Shown: positions 42,077-51,343, counted from the first letter of the stretch. The stretch is 64,000 bases of DNA from Maricurvus nonylphenolicus (GCF_042854845.1 NZ_AP031498.1:1860001-1924000); one strand, 5' to 3'. Numbers and translations: made by a program. The notes: generated by a model not told the origin, from the letters alone.

Positions 42077-43027
42077 ATGTTATTGCAGGGATGCTACTCA
42101 GTGGACTATTCCTCCCAGTTTTTTAAGTCAGTGCTAGATTCAATGTCCGAAGAAGTTTCGGTCATTGATCAATTCGGTAACTTTCTTTACGTGAATCATG
42201 CTTGGCGCTGTTTTAGTCAAGGCAACGATGGTGCGTCTTCCTGGGCTGATGCCAACTACTTAACCGCCTGTGAAAGAGCCTCTGCCAACGGGGATGATCT
42301 TGCTGCTGTTGCTGCTCAGGGAATCCGTTCAGTGATAAACGATCAGCAGGACGAGTTCTATTTAGAATATCCATGCCATTCTTCCGCTGAACAGCGTTGG
42401 TTTATGATGAGGGTTACAGCTTTTGCTCATGGAGGGCAGCACTGCTTTGTCATTACGCACAAGAACATCACGGAGCGAAAGTTAGCTGAGGAGGCCGTGC
42501 TTGAATTGTCACGCATTGATGGCCTTACCGATATTGCTAATCGTCGCTGCTTTGATGAATTTCTTGAAAGTGAGTACAGGCGCTGTGCCCGATTAAGCAT
42601 GCCACTCTCGTTAGCGATAATAGATCTGGATCACTTTAAATTACTCAATGATACCTACGGCCATCAGGCCGGTGATGAATGCTTAAGTAAAATCGCAAAG
42701 TTATTGAAAGGATTTGCCAAACGACCTTGCGATTTATGTGCCCGATATGGCGGGGAAGAGTTTGTAATAGTATTGGGCAATACAAGCCTGATTCAGGCTG
42801 AGGCTATCATGACGCGAATGCTAGAGGCTATACGAGCATTGAGTATCCCCAACGCTCATTCGCCTGTAGAAGATTTCCTTACCGTAAGCGTTGGGTTAAG
42901 CACGATTTATCCATCTAAAGACAGTAATGAACATCAGTTGATAGAAGCAGCAGACACGCAATTATACGTCGCCAAAAACGGCGGGCGAAATCAGCTGGCG
43001 TCAGCACAATATCTCATTATGGATTAG
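42077..43027 (+). CDS. PAS-GGDEF diguanylate cyclase
   Basis: 316 residues. A PAS-like domain (about 8-130, starting FFKSVLDSMSEEVSVIDQFG and ending ITHKNITERKLAEE) precedes a complete GGDEF domain with ARYGGEEFVIVLG. The inhibitory I-site RPCD lies five residues before GGEEF, so feedback control by product is expected. It makes c-di-GMP from two GTP. It could feed the Alg44 PilZ receptor 33 kb away, but any such specificity is inference. Sits among orphan periplasmic binding proteins yet has no membrane segment of its own. Confidence 0.88.
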   Translation: MLLQGCYSVDYSSQFFKSVLDSMSEEVSVIDQFGNFLYVNHAWRCFSQGNDGASSWADANYLTACERASANGDDLAAVAAQGIRSVINDQQDEFYLEYPCHSSAEQRWFMMRVTAFAHGGQHCFVITHKNITERKLAEEAVLELSRIDGLTDIANRRCFDEFLESEYRRCARLSMPLSLAIIDLDHFKLLNDTYGHQAGDECLSKIAKLLKGFAKRPCDLCARYGGEEFVIVLGNTSLIQAEAIMTRMLEAIRALSIPNAHSPVEDFLTVSVGLSTIYPSKDSNEHQLIEAADTQLYVAKNGGRNQLASAQYLIMD

Positions 43028-43211
43028 CGCTTCTACTGATACTCTACCTCGACGCCGGCTTGTTTGTGCTTTTTTATCGGCTCGTGATTCCAGGGCATCC
43101 AGGTCTGTGGATAAGTACTCTTTTCTACGATCCCGCTGGGTTATGAACGGAGCAAGGTCTTCAACTATACTCACAGAGCTACTTAACCTCTTAATCAGAC
43201 CAAGCTGCCTT

Positions 43212-43970
43212 ATGAAGAACTTCCTGGTGTTTGCCTTTCTGTCTGCGATAGGGCTACCGGTTTTTGGCGAATCCTCGGCCGCTATCAATTCGGCCACTAT
43301 CAATATTGGCATTCCGGGTGGCCATCCTCCCTGGTTATATCGGGATGAAAATACGAGTGAACTTAAAGGCGTAGCCTTCCAATTCCTGGATAAGCTGTTT
43401 GCTGGCACTGGCTTGAGCCCGGAAATACACGAACATGAGAACTTTGTTCGTCTTGCCGCCGAAGTTATCAAAGGGACGGTTGATGCAGGCCCTTTCATAT
43501 TCGATGACAAGGAAAAAGCAGTCGATTATCCCCAGGTTTCCTGTGCTGAATTGTCCTATGGTAGAAATACTTCCTACCTCTATGCACTAGAAAAAAGCGA
43601 GATATCACCTGTAGATGATATAGCCAAGTTGTACCACTTGAAGATAGCCACAACCCGAGTCATTGACACTCACCGCTATATGCCAGGCTTCCCTAAAAAC
43701 AACATTACCTTGCACCGCAATCCGGATGACGCGTTAAAAATGATAATTAGTGGGCGCTCTGACATGACTATTATTGCACCGCAAACCGCAGCATTTTGGA
43801 AAAAAAGGCAAGGTATAGCATTAAAGCCCATTGCTAAAGTCGTCGACTTTGAATTACGGCTTTGTTTTTCCCATGCCAGTTTAGGCAAAGATCGCGCAGG
43901 TTCATACGCCAAAAAAATCAACGCAAATATTGCAGGTTTGATAAAAGCGTCTGAGCGGCAGCGACAGTGA
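43212..43970 (+). CDS. Orphan periplasmic solute-binding-like protein
   Basis: 252 residues from the ATG at 43212, which places a good signal peptide (NFLVFAFLSAIGLPVFG) at the start; an ATG at 43107 would bury it. SBP_bac_3-like pattern: INIGIPGGHPPWLYRDENT, then LKGVAFQFLDKLFAGTG, IKGTVDAGPFIF and a second-lobe ALKMIISGRSDMTIIAPQ. No transporter genes adjoin. Ligand unknown. Confidence 0.72.
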   Translation: MKNFLVFAFLSAIGLPVFGESSAAINSATINIGIPGGHPPWLYRDENTSELKGVAFQFLDKLFAGTGLSPEIHEHENFVRLAAEVIKGTVDAGPFIFDDKEKAVDYPQVSCAELSYGRNTSYLYALEKSEISPVDDIAKLYHLKIATTRVIDTHRYMPGFPKNNITLHRNPDDALKMIISGRSDMTIIAPQTAAFWKKRQGIALKPIAKVVDFELRLCFSHASLGKDRAGSYAKKINANIAGLIKASERQRQ

Positions 43971-44096
43971 TGCTGCTAATCAAGTACAGCGTTCAAACCG
44001 TCTGTGCCTAACCTGTTAGCCCCCCTCGGAGCCGTATTGGCTGGATAAATCCCTGTCATCTAAACTCTAAAAGAGCTTAACCACAGAGTAACCACC

Positions 44097-45059
44097 TTGC
44101 TGCAACTTCTAAAGCGGATTTATAACTACTGGGCTGTTAATAGTGTAGGCGTGGCTGCCTTGCTATGTGTGCTGTTGCATACAGGTTCAACCCAGGCCGT
44201 TACAGAAGCATCGACGTCAGAAGCGCCACAACCCATTAGTCAAGATGCCAAAATTATCTATTGGGTCAAACCGGCCTTCGAGCCCTTGTACATTGCCGCT
44301 GGCCCCTTGCGGGATCGCGGTGCCGGGGATTTGGTCATTGCTGATTTGGAGCGCCACCTGCCGCAATACGATCACCGGGTTATGAGGGCTAACTATATAC
44401 GTTTGATGGGGGAGCTGCGGCGCGGACATAACGTGTGTGCGATTTTGCATTACACCCCTGAGCGTGAAACCTATACCCATTACAGTGATATGTTGTTGCT
44501 TATTCCCTCCTACCAGATCTACAGCAGTGTTGGATCCATCGATAAGCTCAAACATCACCAGGGCTGGCTTGAAGGCAATCTTGGGTTTGAGCCGTTATTG
44601 GCAAACAGCCCCAAGCTTCGCATGGCCTTAACGCCGGGGCATTCCTATGGCAAAGAGCGTGACAATATCATTGGTAGATACCGGGAGCAGTTGAATATCG
44701 TGAGAGGTTATGCCGGGCATGAAACCCTGCTAAAAATGCTAATGGCCATGCGCCTGGATGTTATTTTGGAATTACCCTGGGTGATCAACCATTATCAGAA
44801 GCAGTTTGGTATTGATCCTGCTCAATTGCATAAAGTCACTCTTAACGATGTGCCAGCGTTTGAACCTGTCTATATTGTCTGCCCTAAAAATCCATGGGGT
44901 AAAGCCGTGGTTACCGCGGTAAACGGCATAGAGCCGTCTATCAGTGGAATGGTTCGGCATTATATAGAGGACTGGCTTAAGCCCGAGGAAATTATTGAGT
45001 ACCGTAAAGCGAACAGTATTATTTTTCCCGAAAGTTTTCCCGATACAATTCAAGAGTAA
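44097..45059 (+). CDS. TIGR02285-type periplasmic binding-like protein, copy B
   Basis: 320 residues, TTG start at 44097 placing the signal sequence (VGVAALLCVLLHTGSTQA) near the front. Blocks shared with copy A at 41012: HSYGKERDNIIGRY, VRGYAGHETLLKMLMAMR, ELPWVINHY and CPKNPWG. The two proteins share nearly the same residues in their C-terminal halves, while the signal regions differ. No permease partner. Function unknown. Confidence 0.72.
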   Translation: MLQLLKRIYNYWAVNSVGVAALLCVLLHTGSTQAVTEASTSEAPQPISQDAKIIYWVKPAFEPLYIAAGPLRDRGAGDLVIADLERHLPQYDHRVMRANYIRLMGELRRGHNVCAILHYTPERETYTHYSDMLLLIPSYQIYSSVGSIDKLKHHQGWLEGNLGFEPLLANSPKLRMALTPGHSYGKERDNIIGRYREQLNIVRGYAGHETLLKMLMAMRLDVILELPWVINHYQKQFGIDPAQLHKVTLNDVPAFEPVYIVCPKNPWGKAVVTAVNGIEPSISGMVRHYIEDWLKPEEIIEYRKANSIIFPESFPDTIQE

Positions 45060-45082
45060 CAGCATCTAACAGGATTTTACTG

Positions 45083-45985
45083 TTATTTACTTTGCGCTTT
45101 TTTCTCGTATTCCAAATAGTCTTTAACCGAAAAGCAAAGTTCTTCGTCCGGCATGGTCGGTGGCGGTATCCGAATAAGTGAAGAAAATACCTTGGTTTTA
45201 TAGCGTTTGGCTGATTCCTGCAGAGTAGCCTGGGTACGGGGTGTTGCCCACTGCTTCATAAAACTTGTACACAAAGGTATCGCGGCGTCCTGTAGTGACG
45301 CTTTGGAAAAAATAAACTGGGTAATGGTTTTGCCTAATTGGAGTTTTGTGACAAACCGGGCTTGTAATCCTTCCTGCCAATAATTTGCGATAATTGGCCC
45401 CGTAATGGCCATATCAATACGGCCGGTCACTAAAGATTTAAATAACTGCTCGGGATTATTAAAGTAACTGGTTTTGGGGTCGCCAGGCGTTTTGGCTTCA
45501 TGTTTTATACCGCGTATACGCACACCGCCTAAATGATACTTACCCAGGTCGGTGGGCGTGTTAATAACTATGTCGTTATCTTCTCGTGCGTAAAGGTTTA
45601 GCGGTGTAACAAGAATAGGTTGTGAAATAATGACTTTGTCGGTTGGCGGGAATGTTGCCCGTCCGGGGATACGAATTAAAAACATTACATCCAGTTTACC
45701 CGCCAGTAATTCGGGGATGGCTCGGGCATAGGGACGAATAACGACCTGAAATTCGGCACCAGAAGGCAACACTGCTTCCTTAAGCATATCCACCAGCAAG
45801 CCTCTGTAGCTGTCACCCTGTTTTACGACAAAGGGCTCTGAGTGATCTAACAGGGCGACTTTGATAATACGTGGTTCTTGTGGTGTGTTTTGGTCAGCCA
45901 TTGCGGTTAGACTGCCAAGCGTAAACAACATCAATAACATACGTGCTATATATCGGGAGGTTGCTGAGGTATATCGCTGTGGCAT
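45083..45985 (-). CDS. Orphan periplasmic solute-binding-like protein, convergent copy
   Basis: 300 residues from the ATG at 45985, which gives a twin-Arg-free signal peptide (ARMLLMLFTLGSLTAMA); a GTG at 46063 adds 26 basic residues and is less likely. Binding-protein features are IKVALLDHSEPFVVKQGDSY, RGLLVDMLKEAV, AGKLDVMFLIRIPGRAT and the second-lobe SLVTGRIDMAITGP. It is the last of the cluster and converges on copy B with a 23-base gap. Confidence 0.7.
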   Translation of the reverse strand: MPQRYTSATSRYIARMLLMLFTLGSLTAMADQNTPQEPRIIKVALLDHSEPFVVKQGDSYRGLLVDMLKEAVLPSGAEFQVVIRPYARAIPELLAGKLDVMFLIRIPGRATFPPTDKVIISQPILVTPLNLYAREDNDIVINTPTDLGKYHLGGVRIRGIKHEAKTPGDPKTSYFNNPEQLFKSLVTGRIDMAITGPIIANYWQEGLQARFVTKLQLGKTITQFIFSKASLQDAAIPLCTSFMKQWATPRTQATLQESAKRYKTKVFSSLIRIPPPTMPDEELCFSVKDYLEYEKKAQSK

Positions 45986-46118
45986 AGATAGACGACGCTC
46001 ACGGTGTAAACTACGTACCTTACAGTGTAGCCGAGAGCGCTTTACCTGGTAGGTAGTTGCCACGCGGAGTGAGCTTTCTTATGGTTAAGCACCGCTTTTG
46101 CATTACAAGGAATGTCAT

Positions 46119-46829
46119 ATGATCAAGCTATTTATCTTTCCGGCCGCTTTTGGCCTGCGCAACGTCAGCCCCTTTTGTTTAAAGGTGGAAATGGCCCTTA
46201 AGCACCTGAACCTGGATTTTGATCTGGTCGAGTTGAGTGATCCACGCCAATCCCCAAAAGGTAAGTTGCCGTTCATTGAAATTGACGGGCAGCGCATAGC
46301 CGACTCCGAGATCATCTTCGAATATCTGGACCAAAAGACCAGCGGCGGTTTATTCGGCGATCTAAGCGAAGAAGAAAAAGCCCGCGGCACGGCCTTTACC
46401 CGCCTGGCCGAAGACCACCTGTACTGGCTGATGGTAGCCAGCCGCTGGATTGATGATGGCTGGTGGCCCAATGTGAAAGAGGGTTTTTTTGGCAGTATGC
46501 CTTTCCCGCTTAAACAGCTGGTATGTTTCGTAGCCCGCCGCCAGGTTACCCAAACCTATAACCTCCACGGCCTGGGAAAGCATACCTTTGCAGAGCAGAA
46601 GGACTTCGCGCGCCGTGATTTGGCGGCCATCAATGCCGCCGTTAGTGTTAATCCTTATTTGCTAGGCGACAAACTGACGGCCTTTGACTTCACCGTCGCC
46701 TCCCTGCTGGCCGGTATACTGGATAACAAGCCTGATGCCTGGATAACCCCCATCGCCCGTGAGTTTCAGCCCCTGATGGAATATACCGAGCGGGTGCAGC
46801 AGCAGGTTGGAGTTTTCTGTCGGGTTTAA
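46119..46829 (+). CDS. Glutathione S-transferase family protein
   Basis: 236 residues from ATG 46119 with AAGGAA upstream. Thioredoxin-half: LRNVSPFCLKVEMALKHLNL with Ser-Pro-Phe-Cys near the glutathione site, then GKLPFIEIDGQRIADSEIIFEYL (the cis-Pro and Glu-Ser pocket). The helical half has NPYLLGDKLTAFDFTVASLL. The form is close to the metaxin/failed-axon-like group (Fax). Normal length, unlike the three GST-like proteins at 36-39 kb. Substrate unknown. Confidence 0.82.
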   Translation: MIKLFIFPAAFGLRNVSPFCLKVEMALKHLNLDFDLVELSDPRQSPKGKLPFIEIDGQRIADSEIIFEYLDQKTSGGLFGDLSEEEKARGTAFTRLAEDHLYWLMVASRWIDDGWWPNVKEGFFGSMPFPLKQLVCFVARRQVTQTYNLHGLGKHTFAEQKDFARRDLAAINAAVSVNPYLLGDKLTAFDFTVASLLAGILDNKPDAWITPIAREFQPLMEYTERVQQQVGVFCRV

Positions 46830-46847
46830 GTTGCCGCTTTCTTTGTG

Positions 46848-46867
46848 TAGGGGTATACCCCTATAAT
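46848..46867 (+). promoter_or_regulatory. 16-base palindrome overlapping a -10 box upstream of the SDR gene
   Basis: TAGGGGTATACCCCTA (46848-46863) is a perfect palindrome touching TATAAT at 46862-46867. G-tract palindromes of this type resemble operators of CsoR/FrmR-type repressors, though none is in the window. No good -35 box was seen at standard spacing. Confidence 0.5.
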
Positions 46868-46905
46868 AATGCGAAAGCATTAATTCAGTATGTAAGAAGG
46901 CGACA

Positions 46906-47676
46906 ATGAATATCTCTGGAAGTGTGATTGCAATTACCGGCGGAGCCCAGGGCCTGGGCCTGGAAACCGCGTTATACCTGGCCGCCCGTGGCGCCCAACT
47001 GGCTCTGATCGACCTGGACCAAAGCAAATTGGATGAGGCGGTAGCCCAGTGTAAAGAGGTAGCACAAGCCGATGCGGTCATTTGCAGCTATGTCGCCAAC
47101 GTCGCCGAAGAATCCCAGGTAGAAGACATATTTGCCCAGATCATGGCCGATTTCGGTAACCTGCACGGCCTGGTCAATAACGCTGGCATCACCCGCGATG
47201 CCATGCTGATCAAAGCCCGCAATGGTGTGATAGAAAAACGCATGAGCCTGCAGCAGTGGCAGTCAGTAATGGATGTAAACCTTACCGGTGTATTCCTCTG
47301 CGGCCGGGAAGCGGCCACCAAAATGGTAGAGCAGGGCACTGAAGGGGTGATTATCAATATCGCCAGTATCTCCAAGGCTGGCAATATGGGCCAAACCAAC
47401 TACTCGGCGGCCAAAGCGGGCGTTGAAGCCATGAGCGTTACCTGGGCCAAAGAACTGGCTCGCTACGGCATCCGCAGCGCTGCTGTCGCCCCAGGTTTTA
47501 TGGAAACCGAAATGGTATCCAGCATGAAACCCGAAGCCCTGCAGATGATGACCAAACAAATCCCACTGCAACGCCTGGGCAAACCTTCCCATATCGCCCA
47601 AACCATCGCCTTTATTCTGGAGAACGACTATATCTCCGGGCGCACCATCGAGGTGGATGCAGGGCTGAGAATCTAG
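46906..47676 (+). CDS. Short-chain dehydrogenase/reductase (FabG/PhaB-like)
   Basis: 256 residues. The NAD(P) motif is ITGGAQGLGLETALYLA, with the NNAG motif in LVNNAGITRDAMLIK. The catalytic triad is Ser in IINIASISKAG and Tyr-Lys in TNYSAAKAG. LIDLDQ after the second strand suggests preference for NAD(H). The wording resembles 3-oxoacyl-ACP or acetoacetyl-CoA reductases. It stands alone between a GST gene and a convergent oxidoreductase gene, behind a palindromic promoter. Confidence 0.85.
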   Translation: MNISGSVIAITGGAQGLGLETALYLAARGAQLALIDLDQSKLDEAVAQCKEVAQADAVICSYVANVAEESQVEDIFAQIMADFGNLHGLVNNAGITRDAMLIKARNGVIEKRMSLQQWQSVMDVNLTGVFLCGREAATKMVEQGTEGVIINIASISKAGNMGQTNYSAAKAGVEAMSVTWAKELARYGIRSAAVAPGFMETEMVSSMKPEALQMMTKQIPLQRLGKPSHIAQTIAFILENDYISGRTIEVDAGLRI

Positions 47677-47682
47677 CTCGCC

Positions 47683-47702
47683 ATACCCGCGAAAGCGGGT
47701 AT
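47683..47702. repeat. REP-like hairpin
   Basis: ATACCCGC-GAAA-GCGGGTAT followed by CCACTG, a perfect 8-bp stem with GAAA loop. A related CCCCGC-GAAA-GCGGGG unit occurs at 55961, so it is a dispersed intergenic element. Confidence 0.65.
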
Positions 47703-47739
47703 CCACTGACGTTAGATCAAAGAAGATCGAAACCCCTGC

Positions 47740-49860
47740 CTAGTCGAGAATCAGCGTAACCTGAGCCAAACCACCGTCTTCACGGGCAGCCGGTTTGGCA
47801 CAACAAAGCAACACTTCATCCTCTGCCAGTAAGGATACATCGGCTCCTGCTTGCACCACGCGGCCATCACGCAACCTGGTTTTACAGGCTCCACACTGGC
47901 CGCTGCGACAACCGTATTCCGGCGTAAAGCCGTGGGCTTCGGCAAATTCCAACAGGTTGCCATCGGCGGGGGACCATTGCTGCTCAACCGTAGCCCCGGA
48001 CTCTGCATCGATGAAATTAATCACAGCCTGTTCGGCTTCGGGCTCATCGACAGGTTCGAGTTCTGTTAACTGCTCCCGGTCGCGCTTGAGAGATGCAGGG
48101 CCAAATTCTTCGGCCTGTATGCGACGATCCGTTACGCCTAGCTCGCGCAGCAGGTCATACATGGATTGCATAAACGCTGGTGGACCACACAAGTAAAACT
48201 CATAGTCATCCATCGGCAGAACCGACTGCAAGAGCTCTTTGTTTATCCGGCCGTGGTAGTAATGTTCATTGTGACTGCCATTGGCCGGAAACGCCTGGGG
48301 CTGACTCAGGGCCCAGTGAACCTCGATGTTGCCTGCCGATTGTTGCTGCAGTTGTTGCAGTTCTTTATAGAAGGCTCGTTGTTGGGTATCGCGGGCAGCA
48401 TTAATCAGGGTAATGGAGCGCGAATTACGGGTACGTACCATTTCATAAAAGCCGTGGCGGGCCATGGATACCATGGGCGTAATGCCCACACCGGCGGCCA
48501 GCATAACCACAGGGCGCTCACTGTCATGGTTCCAGTGGAAAGATCCGTTCGGTGCCTTGATCTGTATATGGTCACCGGTTTTGATATTGTCGTGTAAAAA
48601 ACCGCTGACGAGGTTTTCACGTTTGACGCTGATGCGGTAAAAATCATCGGCAGGTGCACTGGATACGGTATAGGTACGTATCTGGTCCTGGCCGTCGACA
48701 TTAACGCTTAGCGATAAAAATTGCCCGGCTTCAAAGTGGGCAATACCGCCTTCGTTGGGGCGTAAATAAAATGATTTAATGGTGCTACTTTCATTCTGCA
48801 CCTTGATGACTTCTGCGCTTAACCACTGATTACGCAAGCGCTCACTGGTAGCGATTTGATCGGCTTCGGCCCAGCTACCGGTCAGTAAGGAATTGGGCGA
48901 GTAATCGTTAAAGCTCCAGCGCAGTGGCAGTGAATTTCGCAGGCGACGGGCCTGGGTTAACTCAAAACGCCACAGGCGCTCGGCGCCTTTAAAGTGATTC
49001 GTTTCATCTGAATCGGGTAGCAGTTCAGCCTTACCGGTGAGCGTAAGCAAGTCGCCGTTGTCAAAATCGATAAACAGCAATCCGGCTTTACCGGTCTCCT
49101 GAATATTGCCCAGGGTATTAAAGTGATTGTTGCCCAGGTAATCGGGAATCGTCAGTGTGCGCTTATTATCCAAACGAACAAAACCAGGCTTGCCGCCGCG
49201 GTGGGAAACATCGGCCCCGTTACTGGCCGCACTTGGGTTGTGTTTATCCACATAGTAACTGGCGACAAAAAACGTATCGGCCTGTTGGATAAAAGCGATG
49301 GCTTCTTCATCCAGTTCGGTGAGGTTTTCTGTAATAGCTGCTGGCATAGTAGCCGGATCCAGCATGTGTACATCGCGGCTTTGAATATACTGCGGGCAGT
49401 TACCAAAACATTGGTCTACTTTCAGAGTGAAACCTGCTTGATCGCGTTCAACCACATGTGCGGCCATGCGGTTGCGTCGCCGGGTGGGTAGCTCAATGCC
49501 CATTAAGCCAATGTGAAGTTTATCAACGTTCTTGCCAGTAAGAGCGTCCGCGAGCGGATCACCTTCTAGCGGTTTGCAGTCAAAACGTAAATGGGTGTCA
49601 TCCACCGCGTGCATAAAACGCGCGTCTTTGTGCGGAGCTGGTGCATGCAGGATGGAGGCCCAGGGCCAGCCATCCTGATCAACATGAGCCGCTAATACAA
49701 ACGGAAGTTGGCTGTAAAACGCCTGATGTTGTTCCGGCATAAAGGGGCGAATCACCCGGCGCCCAAAACGCTCCATGTTGTCTCGCACACCCATACGGGT
49801 TTGCAGGGCTTGCTCGCCCGCATGAAAAGGCGAGTTGTCGTGTTGAGTGGACGTGCTCAT
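47740..49860 (-). CDS. PPOX-like FMN domain fused to ferredoxin reductase and 2Fe-2S ferredoxin
   Basis: 706 residues from the ATG at 49860. The N-terminal third is a pyridoxamine-phosphate-oxidase-like FMN split barrel (VLAAHVDQDGWPWASILHAP, RTLTIPDYLGNNHFNTLGN). The middle is an FNR-like FAD/NAD half (RTYTVSSAPADDFYRISVKR; AAGVGITPMVSM). The C-terminal part is a plant-type 2Fe-2S domain (CRSGQCGACKTRL with a final Cys in LLCCAKP). Electrons would flow from NAD(P)H through FAD and the cluster to the FMN site. It heads the leftward MAPEG-GST-glutaredoxin neighbourhood under a LysR gene; detoxification reduction is a fair guess. Confidence 0.82.
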   Translation of the reverse strand: MSTSTQHDNSPFHAGEQALQTRMGVRDNMERFGRRVIRPFMPEQHQAFYSQLPFVLAAHVDQDGWPWASILHAPAPHKDARFMHAVDDTHLRFDCKPLEGDPLADALTGKNVDKLHIGLMGIELPTRRRNRMAAHVVERDQAGFTLKVDQCFGNCPQYIQSRDVHMLDPATMPAAITENLTELDEEAIAFIQQADTFFVASYYVDKHNPSAASNGADVSHRGGKPGFVRLDNKRTLTIPDYLGNNHFNTLGNIQETGKAGLLFIDFDNGDLLTLTGKAELLPDSDETNHFKGAERLWRFELTQARRLRNSLPLRWSFNDYSPNSLLTGSWAEADQIATSERLRNQWLSAEVIKVQNESSTIKSFYLRPNEGGIAHFEAGQFLSLSVNVDGQDQIRTYTVSSAPADDFYRISVKRENLVSGFLHDNIKTGDHIQIKAPNGSFHWNHDSERPVVMLAAGVGITPMVSMARHGFYEMVRTRNSRSITLINAARDTQQRAFYKELQQLQQQSAGNIEVHWALSQPQAFPANGSHNEHYYHGRINKELLQSVLPMDDYEFYLCGPPAFMQSMYDLLRELGVTDRRIQAEEFGPASLKRDREQLTELEPVDEPEAEQAVINFIDAESGATVEQQWSPADGNLLEFAEAHGFTPEYGCRSGQCGACKTRLRDGRVVQAGADVSLLAEDEVLLCCAKPAAREDGGLAQVTLILD

Positions 49861-49889
49861 GGTGATGCCCCTTATTAACTTCAAGTGTA

Positions 49890-50279
49890 TTAAACGATCA
49901 GTGCCGATGCGACCATAACGATGCCCGCAACACCGGCAAACCAGGCCAGGGTACGAACCCAGGGAATGCCTGCGATATAAACCAGAGCGTGAACCACACG
50001 GGCAATTAAAAAGATTTCAGCCCCCAGTGCACTGGTATCGTTACCCAGGTTAAGCACCTGAACCGTTAAGGCGATAGGTGCAAAAATGGCGATGGCTTCA
50101 ATCAAATTACGTATGGCACGGTTAAGGCGGTCATTAGCGCCATTCCAGGGCGCAATATCGTGCTGGTTGCCTGCGGCGGTGGGTAACCCCAGCACCAGCA
50201 CATTGCGGGTGCCTTGAATTAAAGTCAGGGTTAACAACAGGGCGCCGGTGGCGGCCAACGCTAAAATTTCGATAGGCAT
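49890..50279 (-). CDS. MAPEG-family membrane protein
   Basis: 129 residues, four membrane helices. The MAPEG pattern is RLNRAIRNLIEAIAIFAP in helix two and FLIARVVHALVYIAGIPWVRT in helix three. Members are membrane-bound glutathione transferases or eicosanoid enzymes; bacterial ones are mostly uncharacterised. It lies 29 bases before the fusion oxidoreductase and 30 bases after a GST gene, so one operon with redox/electrophile functions. Confidence 0.82.
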   Translation of the reverse strand: MPIEILALAATGALLLTLTLIQGTRNVLVLGLPTAAGNQHDIAPWNGANDRLNRAIRNLIEAIAIFAPIALTVQVLNLGNDTSALGAEIFLIARVVHALVYIAGIPWVRTLAWFAGVAGIVMVASALIV

Positions 50280-50309
50280 GATAAAAATCTCCAGAGGTTA
50301 AGGTTTTGT

Positions 50310-50933
50310 TTACGCGGCCAATCCGACGGCCGTTTTTTGCATTGCTACAAAGTGCGGCAAGGCTTCTATGTTGGTAAGCCAGCGACGCACTTGTGGATAT
50401 TCCTGTAGCGATACATCACCTTCCGGGGCGTGGGCGATATAGGCGTAGTTGGCAATATCAGCAATGGTGGGGTGAGCACCTACCAGCCAGTCGCGGCCGA
50501 GTAGGTGTTCATCCAGTACAGAGAGCACTGCATGCGCAGTGGTAATGGCTAGCTGGTGGTCCAGGCCAGCACCAAACACATTCACTAATCGAGCTGCTGC
50601 GGGGCCATAGGCAATTTTTCCGGCAGCCAGTGACAGAAATTTCTGCACCTCGGCGTACTCGGTATCATCAGCCGGCAGCCAGTGGCCTTTACGGTCGTAC
50701 TTGCGTGCCAGGTACACCAGAATGGCGTTGGAATCCGACAGGGTGATCTCGCCGTCTTCCAGTACCGGCACTTGGCCAAAACGGTTCTTGGCCAAAAATT
50801 CCGGTTGCTTGTGTGCACCGTTGGCCAAATCAACATCAACGATAGTGGCCTCCAGATTCAGCAGCGATAGCAGTGCTTCCACACGGTGTGAGTGGCCTGA
50901 GAGAGGGTGACGGTAAAGCGTGATAGTAGACAT
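50310..50933 (-). CDS. Glutathione S-transferase
   Basis: 207 residues. The thioredoxin half begins YRHPLSGHSHRVEALLSLL (Ser near the active site), and GQVPVLEDGEITLSDSNAILVYLARKY contains the cis-Pro and the Asp-Ser glutathione pocket. The helical half contains PTIADIANYAYIA. Standard length and layout. It lies between the glutaredoxin and MAPEG genes on the same strand, which supports glutathione-dependent detoxification. Confidence 0.9.
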   Translation of the reverse strand: MSTITLYRHPLSGHSHRVEALLSLLNLEATIVDVDLANGAHKQPEFLAKNRFGQVPVLEDGEITLSDSNAILVYLARKYDRKGHWLPADDTEYAEVQKFLSLAAGKIAYGPAAARLVNVFGAGLDHQLAITTAHAVLSVLDEHLLGRDWLVGAHPTIADIANYAYIAHAPEGDVSLQEYPQVRRWLTNIEALPHFVAMQKTAVGLAA

Positions 50934-50964
50934 GGTTTTTCCTCGGGGTTGGGGGTGATAGGGT

Positions 50965-51216
50965 TTAAGCGGTTCGCTTTTTCAACTCGCCGAGCTGATC
51001 CAACAGCAACAAATCATCAAAGCCGCCTATGCTGCGTCCATTAATAAACACCTGTGGAAAGGTGCGGCCCTTTGTGCGTGCCTGCATCTCGCTCAACAGG
51101 TGAGGCTGCACGTACACATCGTGCTCATCAAAGTTCAGTCCGCGGCTATGCAGTAAACGCTTGGCGTGCATGCAGTAACCACAGCCGGGGCGGGTATAGA
51201 TTTCAATATGTGCCAT
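50965..51216 (-). CDS. Glutaredoxin, dithiol CGYC type
   Basis: 83 residues. Active site is TRPGCGYCMHAKRLL, cis-Pro region is GRTFPQVFINGRSIGGFDDL. GrxC-like length. It reduces disulfides and glutathione adducts with GSH. First gene of the leftward redox operon, 127 bases from the divergent LysR gene. Confidence 0.92.
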   Translation of the reverse strand: MAHIEIYTRPGCGYCMHAKRLLHSRGLNFDEHDVYVQPHLLSEMQARTKGRTFPQVFINGRSIGGFDDLLLLDQLGELKKRTA

Positions 51217-51343
51217 GGGTAAATCCGTTAGCGGTGAGTTGATGGGCTCAGTATCCGGATTTACCTTGCATTGATAAACGGGGTTTGTGTTGAATGATTG
51301 TCAATGATATGTTGACTTTTGATTTGAGAGAGATGGCAGGCGA

